Part shown: in pieces, positions 1 through 5,137 of the stretch
Numbering within the stretch: the stretch's first letter is position 1
Layout: each line of letters opens with the position of its first letter
Assembly (NCBI GenBank): GCA_018812355.1
Contig: JAHJDQ010000051.1
Location: 1-5,323 of the forward strand
Source: Nanobdellota archaeon
GTDB lineage: Archaea > Nanobdellota > Nanobdellia > Woesearchaeales > GW2011-AR9
DNA length: 5,323 nt
Reading direction: 5' to 3'
Position numbers and translations under genes: made by a program
Notes under the pieces: model-generated
Told to the model about the DNA's origin: nothing
The model's database searches: none
What the model saw: the letters and a program-made list of their open reading frames with translations, nothing else

Positions 1-66
1 AACAACACCAGTATCGATTTAGATTAACATTTAACAAAAAAATATCCATGGCATGGTGGTGTTTTT

Positions 67-76
67 CTTTATAAAG
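67..76. promoter_or_regulatory. Palindromic TATA-like box, direction uncertain
   Basis: CTTTATAAAG is a perfect 10-bp palindrome that fits an archaeal TATA box on either strand. On the plus strand its centre is about 31 bp before an ATG at 103, which is in frame with the metal-binding gene. On the minus strand it is about 22 bp before an ATG at 49-47 that stays open for only 16 codons to the window edge. Neither side has an obvious purine-rich BRE, so the direction, and whether it works at all, is uncertain. Confidence 0.35.
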
Positions 77-156
77 TCAGTATCAGAATTTTCTATACTA
101 GGATGGATTTATTGATGTTAACTGAATTCGGTACTATACACATATACATCATAAAC

Positions 157-169
157 GAAACATTTAAAA
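157..169 (+). promoter_or_regulatory. BRE/TATA promoter of the small metal-binding gene
   Basis: GAAACATTTAAAA combines an A-rich BRE-like part with a TTTAAA-type TATA box. Its centre lies about 30 bp before the ATG at 196. No Shine-Dalgarno sequence precedes that ATG, which suggests a leaderless or nearly leaderless transcript. The same 13 bases occur on the minus strand (3060-3048) at a similar distance before the signal-peptidase-like gene, which strengthens the call. The element lies inside the longer in-frame ORF that starts at 103, so it argues for the downstream start. Confidence 0.6.
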
Positions 170-195
170 GCAAGTTGTTGCCAATTTGCTTTAAA

Positions 196-426
196 ATGGA
201 AAACTATACGCCAGAAGAAGAAAAAGAAGATAAATTTACCATTGAGAAAGATTCACCAGAAGAAGGCTTTATCCAGGGTTACGAGAGTGAGGATGAAGTT
301 GAAGAATGCGCTGAGTGCGGCGCTGCCATCAATCCGGAAAAGAAAGTGAAGAAATCTTTTGATGGTGAGGACTATCAGTTCTGCTGTGAATCTTGTGCGA
401 AAGAATATGCTGAAAGTATGAGTTAA
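196..426 (+). CDS. Small TRASH/YHS-like metal-binding protein
   Basis: This encodes a 76-residue protein. Residues 1-37 are very rich in Glu and Asp and look disordered. Residues 38-71 form a compact Cys module: C38-x2-C41-G, a charged stretch, F55-D-G, Y60-x-F62, then C63-C64-x2-C67 and Y71. The spacing C41-x21-C63-x3-C67 fits the TRASH pattern (C-x19-22-C-x3-C, from memory), and the order of G, Y, F and CC resembles YHS domains. Such domains bind metal ions, often in metal sensing, trafficking or resistance proteins; here the module stands almost alone, so the partner and metal are unknown. I chose the ATG at 196 because it sits about 30 bp after a BRE/TATA element and because the 31 residues added by the in-frame ATG at 103 are hydrophobic, carry no recognised motif and span that promoter. 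No signal peptide is seen with this start, so it is probably cytoplasmic. It converges on polX with a 6-bp gap. Confidence 0.72.
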   Translation: MENYTPEEEKEDKFTIEKDSPEEGFIQGYESEDEVEECAECGAAINPEKKVKKSFDGEDYQFCCESCAKEYAESMS

Positions 427-429
427 TTG

Positions 430-441
430 TTTTTACTTTTT
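430..441 (+). terminator. T-run terminator of the metal-binding gene
   Basis: TTTTT-AC-TTTTT begins 4 bases after the TAA at 424-426. Archaeal transcription commonly ends at T-runs on the non-template strand without a hairpin. The run overlaps the last codons of polX on the other strand, so transcription of the two convergent genes must overlap slightly. Confidence 0.45.
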
Positions 442-2136
442 CAAAGCTTTCTCAATTCTCGGTAAACTCCAACAATTCAAAATATCTTTCTTAGTCGCCC
501 AACCCCGACGAGCCATATTTACACCCAGATTATAGAATTGTAAATTCTGAGTATCATGCGCATCTGTTCCTAAAGAAAATTTACAACCAACTTTTAAGGC
601 CGCTCTAACATGTTCTCCAGATAAATCTTGAGTTTCTGGAGCAGCATTAATCTCCAAGAAAACATTATTTTTCTTGGCAACCTGAAAAACTTTTTCTAAA
701 TTGATTTGATAAGGTGGACGAGTATTAATCAATCTGTTTGTCGGATGACCTAAAATATTAATTGGATAATTTTCCATCGCTCGACAAACCCTTTCTGTCA
801 TCTCTTTTTCAGACATTTTAGTGGCCATATGTACAGCAGCAACAACAACATCTAATTGTTTCAACTTTTTCACAGACAAACCAAGCGAACCATTTTTCAA
901 TATATCAATCTCTACTCCTGAAAACACTCTTATCTTAACTTTCTTACGCACCTTCTCAATCTCTTTCAGATAACTAACTAAACGTTTCTCATCTAACGGA
1001 TTGGCAATGGTTATATCCCCAAAATGATCATTGAAAGAAATAAATTTCAATTTCATCGCTTCAGCAGCTTGAGCCATTTCCAAAAGAGTATTTGATCCAT
1101 CACTCCACTTGGTATGGTTGTGAAATACTCCATTTATATTTTGCACTGTTACTAACGGGGGGATTTTATTTTGTAAGGCCGCTTCTATCTCACCAGAATT
1201 CTGTCTTAATTCTGGTTCAATGTACTGCAGTTTTAACTTCTTGAAAATATCTTGCTCATTCCTACCAGCAACCCATTTCTTGCCTTTAAACAAACCATAT
1301 TCACTTAATTTGTAACCTTTTGATAAAGCAAGCTTTCGCACGGCAATATTATGTTGTTTATTACCAATAAAATAAAGCAAAGCAGAACCCCATTCTTTCT
1401 CCTTAACCACACGTAAATCAATTTGTAACCCGTTCGTTAATCTAACTGAACTCTTCGTTGTTCCTTTAGCAAGTACGCGTTTAATATCTGGAAGAGCTGT
1501 AAATAACTTCATTACCTTCCCCGGCTCATTTGAAACTACTAAAAAATCTAAATCACCAATCGTTTCTTTACCTCTCCTAAAAGAACCAGCAATCTCAATC
1601 TTTTTAACAAATGGATATTTACTAAACTGTTTCGTAATCTCTTTTACAATTGGCTCTAGATGAGCATAAAGAAACCGTTTTGGCCGAGATTTAACAAACT
1701 GAATTCCACGTAAAAAATCTTGTTCTGTACTTTCCCCAAACCCTTTTAATTTTTGTAATTTTTTCTTCTTGATTGCTTTCTCTAAATCTTTAATGTTCTT
1801 AATTTTTAATTTTTCGTAAAGAAACTTAATTTTCTTTGGACCCATTCCCGGAATTAAATTCAACTCTTCCAGATTTACTTTAATTTTCTTTTTTAATTGA
1901 TTGTAATACTTTAATCTACCAGTTTTAATATATTCACTAATCTTCTCAGCAATATGTTTCCCTACTCCTGGGATTTCTTCTAGCTTTCCCTTTTCATATA
2001 ACTCCTTAATATCCTCAGCCAGATTTTCTACCCCTCGAGCAGCGTTTCGATAAGCTCTTGGTTTAAACTCTATCCCTTGCAATTCTAAAATGTCGGCAAT
2101 ATTGTCCAGAATCTTAGCAATTTCTAAATTTTTCAT
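433..2136 (-). CDS. polX: Family X DNA polymerase with C-terminal PHP domain (PolX)
   Basis: A complete 567-aa PolX, the usual length for PHP-containing members. It is expected to fill short gaps in base excision or end repair. The N-terminal helix-hairpin-helix domain (about 1-75) contains IPGVGKHIAEKI (55-66); K65 aligns with the Schiff-base Lys72 of DNA polymerase beta, so 5'-dRP lyase activity is plausible. Further HhH-like turns lie at 95-100 and 131-135. The palm has GSFRRGKETIGDLD at 184-197; D195, D197 and D240 are the expected catalytic metal ligands. The thumb has YFIGNKQHN (255-263) and SEYGLF (278-283). The PHP domain (about 333-567) keeps its expected metal ligands: H339, H341, D346, H371, E409, H436, H464, D525 and H527, so 3'-5' exonuclease or other phosphoesterase activity is likely. 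The start matches the family N-terminus and follows a GAGGT Shine-Dalgarno motif. The nearby ATP-dependent ligase could seal its products. Confidence 0.95.
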   Translation of the reverse strand: MKNLEIAKILDNIADILELQGIEFKPRAYRNAARGVENLAEDIKELYEKGKLEEIPGVGKHIAEKISEYIKTGRLKYYNQLKKKIKVNLEELNLIPGMGPKKIKFLYEKLKIKNIKDLEKAIKKKKLQKLKGFGESTEQDFLRGIQFVKSRPKRFLYAHLEPIVKEITKQFSKYPFVKKIEIAGSFRRGKETIGDLDFLVVSNEPGKVMKLFTALPDIKRVLAKGTTKSSVRLTNGLQIDLRVVKEKEWGSALLYFIGNKQHNIAVRKLALSKGYKLSEYGLFKGKKWVAGRNEQDIFKKLKLQYIEPELRQNSGEIEAALQNKIPPLVTVQNINGVFHNHTKWSDGSNTLLEMAQAAEAMKLKFISFNDHFGDITIANPLDEKRLVSYLKEIEKVRKKVKIRVFSGVEIDILKNGSLGLSVKKLKQLDVVVAAVHMATKMSEKEMTERVCRAMENYPINILGHPTNRLINTRPPYQINLEKVFQVAKKNNVFLEINAAPETQDLSGEHVRAALKVGCKFSLGTDAHDTQNLQFYNLGVNMARRGWATKKDILNCWSLPRIEKALKK

Positions 2137-2140
2137 GATT

Positions 2141-2145
2141 ACCTC
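2141..2145 (-). promoter_or_regulatory. Shine-Dalgarno site of polX
   Basis: On the minus strand, GAGGT followed by AATC directly precedes the ATG at 2136, leaving a 4-base spacer after GAGGT. It complements the usual archaeal 16S rRNA tail and fixes the polX start. It is the only clear ribosome binding site in the window; the other starts look leaderless. Confidence 0.6.
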
Positions 2146-2170
2146 TTTTTAATAAAGTAATCTAAGAAGG

Positions 2171-2180
2171 TATTTATATT
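2171..2180 (-). promoter_or_regulatory. TATA box of polX
   Basis: On the minus strand this reads AATATAAATA, preceded by the A-rich AACAAA. Its centre is about 39 bp before the polX ATG, so a transcript starting about 25 bp downstream would have a leader of roughly 14 nt carrying the GAGGT site. It lies in the 56-bp gap after the 105-aa gene, so polX can be transcribed independently of the upstream genes. Confidence 0.55.
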
Positions 2181-2192
2181 TTGTTATTAGAA

Positions 2193-2510
2193 TTAATGTA
2201 AATTCTCATCATAAAATGGAGTAATCAAACCTTCACTACAAGCAACAAGATAATTTCCAACCTGTTGATCAAGAAATTCTTCAGGGATAGCTCTTTCTCT
2301 GATTATTGCAATAGCATTCATTGTTCGTTCAAGATCTTCTAAAGAATCGTCAGTCATCCCTTCATTTATTGGTTTAAAGTAAGCATTAATAACTTCATTT
2401 ACTGTGGGCTGTGGATTATCATGAACAGCAGCGTTCATGTACAACCAAAACTCGCCCGCTATACCATCAGCTACATCTCTCAATTCTTGAATCACTTCAT
2501 CAATTGCCAT
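2193..2510 (-). CDS. Hypothetical acidic small protein (105 aa)
   Basis: I do not recognise this 105-residue protein. It is acidic, probably mostly helical and soluble: there is no signal peptide, no membrane segment, only one Cys and no metal-binding cluster. Visible stretches are an N-terminal amphipathic helix (MAIDEVIQELRDVADGI), an aromatic patch FWLYM at 21-25, a second predicted helix around residues 56-74 (SLEDLERTMNAIAIIRERA), and a polar C-terminus ending in DENLH. Support for it being real comes from a well-placed TATA box 27-28 bp before the ATG, full use of the space between two confident genes on the same strand, and ordinary residue composition. It could form a loose cluster with the signal-peptidase-like gene upstream (36-bp gap) and polX downstream (56-bp gap), but its own promoter suggests separate expression. 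No function is assigned. Confidence 0.7.
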   Translation of the reverse strand: MAIDEVIQELRDVADGIAGEFWLYMNAAVHDNPQPTVNEVINAYFKPINEGMTDDSLEDLERTMNAIAIIRERAIPEEFLDQQVGNYLVACSEGLITPFYDENLH

Positions 2511-2532
2511 CTTTATACTCAGAATAAGAGTG

Positions 2533-2542
2533 ATTTATAAAA
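2533..2542 (-). promoter_or_regulatory. TATA box of the 105-aa gene
   Basis: The minus strand reads TTTTATAAAT, centred 27-28 bp before the ATG at 2510. No Shine-Dalgarno sequence is present between it and the start, so the transcript is probably leaderless. The box sits entirely within the 36-bp gap, immediately after the stop codon of the signal-peptidase-like gene (2549-2547). Confidence 0.55.
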
Positions 2543-2546
2543 CTTC

Positions 2547-3023
2547 TCAATAAACAACCGCAACAACAACACCCTTAACATCTTCAAACCTAACTTTAAA
2601 CGGATCACGAAGAGTATTATTATCTCCTTTAACATAATAATACATCCCCGAAGAATCAACACCCTTCTCAATCACACGATGAATCAGTACACCATAAGCA
2701 GTTTCATAAGAAATCACATCACCAATATTTATAGAATCAGCATCTTCTGGTTTAAGTTCAATTGCATTTGCTTCTTCATCAATAAATGGATCCATCGAAT
2801 TAGTATCAGTAAACTTAGCCCAAGTTGCTCCAGGAATCTCGAGAATAACACGATCATTAAACACTTTAATCTGCTCTTCTTTAATCCAATTACTAGGAGA
2901 TTGCCTTTCCGGAGAAGATAATAAATTCAGCGGAATCTTCTTATCAGAAAAAGAAATTACTGCTACTGAAAGTAACATTAATAGAACTACCAGTACAATA
3001 ACAATTCTCTTAATCCATCCCAT
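2547..3023 (-). CDS. S26 signal peptidase I-like membrane serine protease
   Basis: A 158-aa membrane-anchored protein. Residues 1-25 begin with a short basic segment (K5, R6) followed by one hydrophobic helix, so the rest is probably on the outer face of the membrane. The catalytic region carries the S26 motifs in order: N75-S76-M77-D78-P79 with S76 as the likely nucleophile, IGDVISYE (100-107), H115-R116-V117, and KGDNN (132-136) followed by D140-P141. A His where bacterial enzymes carry the general-base Lys marks the archaeal/ER type (S26B), which works through Ser, His and Asp. Its likely role is cleaving signal peptides or other exported substrates. The box around the serine is DTNSMDP, not the common SGSMxP, so it may be a specialised paralogue and not the main signal peptidase. 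It is divergent from the 88-aa membrane protein and has its own leaderless promoter. Confidence 0.85.
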   Translation of the reverse strand: MGWIKRIVIVLVVLLMLLSVAVISFSDKKIPLNLLSSPERQSPSNWIKEEQIKVFNDRVILEIPGATWAKFTDTNSMDPFIDEEANAIELKPEDADSINIGDVISYETAYGVLIHRVIEKGVDSSGMYYYVKGDNNTLRDPFKVRFEDVKGVVVAVVY

Positions 3024-3047
3024 CTAAACATTATTTAATGATATATA

Positions 3048-3060
3048 TTTTAAATGTTTC
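3048..3060 (-). promoter_or_regulatory. BRE/TATA promoter of the signal-peptidase-like gene
   Basis: The minus strand reads GAAACATTTAAAA, identical over 13 bases to the element before the small metal-binding gene (157-169). Its TATA part is centred about 28 bp before the ATG at 3023, and no ribosome binding site follows, so a leaderless transcript is expected. Confidence 0.65.
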
Positions 3061-3094
3061 TATTGGAATATCTATTTTCCAGAACACACGTAAA

Positions 3095-3104
3095 ATATAT
3101 AAAG
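3095..3104 (+). promoter_or_regulatory. TATA box of the 88-aa membrane-protein gene
   Basis: ATATATAAAG is centred about 26 bp before the ATG at 3126, the right distance for a leaderless transcript. Its last four bases overlap the left end of a 14-bp palindrome, so a protein bound there could block TBP or RNA polymerase. Confidence 0.55.
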
Positions 3105-3114
3105 CATATGCTTT
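3101..3114. promoter_or_regulatory. 14-bp perfect palindrome, candidate operator
   Basis: AAAGCATATGCTTT is its own reverse complement over all 14 bases. It lies between the TATA box and the start of the 88-aa gene, covering the expected start-site-proximal region. A dimeric helix-turn-helix regulator would fit such a site as a repressor. The ATG inside it (3108-3110) opens only a five-codon frame and is not a gene start. It is followed directly by CTCGAG, a further 6-bp palindrome (3115-3120). Confidence 0.4.
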
Positions 3115-3125
3115 CTCGAGCTTAG

Positions 3126-3392
3126 ATGGTCGAAATTATTCCCTATGAAAAAACCCCCGATTTAGAACTAATCACCTTAACACAAGATTGCCGATTCTTT
3201 AAATTTCCTTCTGGAGAAGAGTATATTCCAGAAGAAGAAAATGAGTATTTAGAACAATGTGAAACCAAACTAACGCTACGGGATAAAGTGAGTGATATTG
3301 GAAGTGGACTTCTCGGTATGGCTAAATGTGTAGTTGTCGGAATAGCGATAAGTTATCCTCTCGTAGAATATGTTTTAATTCCCAATTTCTAA
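3126..3392 (+). CDS. Hypothetical small protein with a C-terminal membrane segment (88 aa)
   Basis: I do not recognise this 88-residue protein. Residues 1-57 are polar, with an acidic Glu-rich stretch at 31-46 and two Cys (22, 45). Residues about 59-85 are largely hydrophobic, starting at IGSGLLGMAK and running through VVVGIAISYPLV, and look like one transmembrane helix. That gives a tail-anchored layout with the N-terminal part probably in the cytoplasm and only a few residues (LIPNF) beyond the helix. There is no signal peptide or enzyme motif. A TATA box 26 bp before the ATG supports the start, and the 14-bp palindrome between them suggests regulated expression. It is divergent from the signal-peptidase-like gene and lies 38 bp before the ligase, which has its own promoter in that gap. 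A role at the membrane is all the sequence supports. Confidence 0.7.
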   Translation: MVEIIPYEKTPDLELITLTQDCRFFKFPSGEEYIPEEENEYLEQCETKLTLRDKVSDIGSGLLGMAKCVVVGIAISYPLVEYVLIPNF

Positions 3393-3400
3393 ACGACAAC

Positions 3401-3410
3401 CTTTAAATAA
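3401..3410 (+). promoter_or_regulatory. TATA box of the DNA ligase gene
   Basis: CTTTAAATAA is a near-consensus archaeal TATA box centred about 25 bp before the ATG at 3431. The remaining sequence up to the start has no Shine-Dalgarno motif, so the ligase mRNA is probably leaderless. The box lies in the 38-bp gap after the 88-aa gene, so the two need not be co-transcribed. Confidence 0.65.
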
Positions 3411-3430
3411 ACATAAATTCTTTCCTAATC

Positions 3431-5137
3431 ATGGATTTTAGCAAACTAGTAGAACTGTATGAAGAACTAGAAAACACTTCCTCAGGGAACAAACTAAGAG
3501 AAATTCTCGCTGAATTCTTCAAGCAAGTACCGAAAGAAGATTTAGCCGTAATTACCTATCTTACTTTAGGAAAAATCTCTGCTGAATATGAAAGTGCTGT
3601 CTTAGGATTGGCAGATAAAACTGTTCTCAAAGCAATTTCTGTAGCGGGTGGAGTTGAAAGCAGTAAAGTAAAAAAGTTGATGCAAGAACAAGGCGATGCT
3701 GGTTTAGTAGCTGAAATAATCTTAAAGAAAAAACCAACCACTTTAGTTCCGTTAGGAAAACTAACCGTAACTGAACTCTTCCAAAAACTACATCAAATTG
3801 TTGAAACCTCTGGAACTGGCTCACAGGAAAAGAAAACTAATATTCTTGTTACACTCTTACAAAAATCTCCTGCTAAAGGAGCAAAGTACATCGCTAGAAT
3901 TGCTTTAGGCACTCTTAGAATGGGCGTAGCTGAAATGACCGTCTTAGATGCTTTAGCGATCGCTTACACCAAAGAAAAGAAAAATAAAGAATATTTAGAA
4001 AAAGCTTACAACATTTGTCCTGATGTTGGCATTATTGCGGAAACAATAGCCAAGAAAGGATTGAAAGGATTAGCAAAGATAGAAATTTCTGTTGGCCGGC
4101 CAATTAAAATGATGTTAGCACAAAGAGTTTCTCAATTAGAAGACGTCCACAAAAAAATACCTGGAAAATTTGCTGTGGAAGGTAAGTATGATGGGGAAAG
4201 AGTTCAAGCACATAAAGATAATAATGGAAAGATTACTTTATTTTCCAGACGTTTAGAAAACAATACTAACCAATTTCCAGATTTAGTAAAATATTTAGAA
4301 AAACAAATTTCTGCCAAAACTTTCATTATTGAAGCAGAGATTTTAGCAATAGACGAAAAGGGAGAACCTCAACCTTTTCAAGTATTAATGCAACGTCGCA
4401 GAAAAAATGATATTCAAGAATACATTAAAAAAATTCCTGTACAAGCAAAAGTGTTTGATATCTTGTATTTAGATGGTAAGACAGTTTTCCAAGAACCATT
4501 CGAAAATAGAATTACCTTACTAAAAAAGATTGTCAAACAAAGTAAACATCTTACTTTAACTGAACAAATTATTACAGATAACCTAGAAACAGTAGAAAGC
4601 TTCTTTCAAAAAATGTTAAAAGAAGGTTATGAAGGTATTATGATGAAATCTCTGCAAGGAGAATATCAAGCCGGTACGCGAGGTTGGAACTGGATTAAAT
4701 GGAAGAAAGATTATCTTCAAGATTTGAATGATACGCTTGACTTAGTAGTTGTCGGTGCGTTCTATGGCAAAGGCAGGAGATCAGGTACATATGGAGCGTT
4801 ATTATGTGCTGCCTATGATCAGAAAAATGATCAGTTTCTAACTGTCTGCAAGTTAGGAACTGGATTAACGGATGAGTTATTAGCAGAACTGCCTCAGAAA
4901 ATGAAAAAATATCTTCTTAAGAAAAGGGCCGCTCGTTTAGTGGTAAAGAAGGAGATGGAAGCTGATGTTTGGTTCACTCCTCATCTTGTAGTAGAGGTTT
5001 TAGGAGCAGAGTTAACTAAGAGTCCTTTTCATACTTTGGGATTAGCCTTAAGATTCCCTCGTTTCTTGAGATTCAGAGAAAAGAATGCTGAGCAAGCCAC
5101 AACAAAAAAAGAATTGGAAGAGATGTTTGAGAGATGA
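3431..5137 (+). CDS. lig: ATP-dependent DNA ligase (archaeal replicative/repair type)
   Basis: A complete 568-aa ligase, close to the usual length of archaeal enzymes. It seals 3'-OH/5'-phosphate nicks during Okazaki fragment joining and repair through a ligase-AMP intermediate. The helical N-terminal DNA-binding domain covers about residues 1-215. The adenylation domain carries motif I K252-YDGER, with K252 as the AMP-accepting lysine, then SRR (272-274), the Glu-containing strand EAEILAID (301-308), VFDILYLDG (341-349), motif IV EGIMMK (401-406) and motif V WIKWKKDY (421-428). The C-terminal OB-fold holds motif VI, RFPRFLRFRE (541-550). All core nucleotidyltransferase motifs are intact. In archaea this is normally the sole essential replicative ligase, so it probably also serves with the neighbouring PolX in repair. 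The start follows a TATA box at leaderless spacing. The stop abuts the stop of the convergent HKD gene with no bases between. Confidence 0.96.
   Translation: MDFSKLVELYEELENTSSGNKLREILAEFFKQVPKEDLAVITYLTLGKISAEYESAVLGLADKTVLKAISVAGGVESSKVKKLMQEQGDAGLVAEIILKKKPTTLVPLGKLTVTELFQKLHQIVETSGTGSQEKKTNILVTLLQKSPAKGAKYIARIALGTLRMGVAEMTVLDALAIAYTKEKKNKEYLEKAYNICPDVGIIAETIAKKGLKGLAKIEISVGRPIKMMLAQRVSQLEDVHKKIPGKFAVEGKYDGERVQAHKDNNGKITLFSRRLENNTNQFPDLVKYLEKQISAKTFIIEAEILAIDEKGEPQPFQVLMQRRRKNDIQEYIKKIPVQAKVFDILYLDGKTVFQEPFENRITLLKKIVKQSKHLTLTEQIITDNLETVESFFQKMLKEGYEGIMMKSLQGEYQAGTRGWNWIKWKKDYLQDLNDTLDLVVVGAFYGKGRRSGTYGALLCAAYDQKNDQFLTVCKLGTGLTDELLAELPQKMKKYLLKKRAARLVVKKEMEADVWFTPHLVVEVLGAELTKSPFHTLGLALRFPRFLRFREKNAEQATTKKELEEMFER

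Noticed and set aside
1..27. Open frame from the left edge to TAA at 25-27 (ends in NNTSIDLD), possibly the tail of an upstream plus-strand gene.
   Set aside because: Only eight codons are visible, other frames are also open at the edge, and nothing distinguishes it from chance.
1..49. Minus-strand ATG at 49-47 with 16 open codons to the left edge, about 22 bp from a TATA-like box.
   Set aside because: The spacing is short for archaeal promoters, the peptide (with W and two Cys at the end) shows no recognisable pattern, and it is too short to judge.
4..63. 7-bp inverted repeat, AACACCA at 4-10 and TGGTGTT at 57-63, as an RNA hairpin.
   Set aside because: The arms are short, the loop is 46 bases, and no known RNA family is suggested.
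62..70. TTTTTCTTT run as a terminator of an upstream plus-strand gene.
   Set aside because: No confirmed upstream gene, and such runs are common in AT-rich intergenic DNA.
103..195. N-terminal extension of the metal-binding protein from the ATG at 103.
   Set aside because: It contains the better promoter for the ATG at 196 and no recognisable domain; kept only as an alternative start.
2679..2921. 80-aa plus-strand open frame inside the signal-peptidase-like gene.
   Set aside because: It is antisense to a gene with clear catalytic motifs, has no promoter or family features, and has the biased composition expected of a shadow frame.
3556..3824. Two overlapping minus-strand open frames of 61 and 65 aa inside the ligase gene.
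   Set aside because: Both are antisense to the ligase DNA-binding domain and overlap each other; no start signals or motifs.
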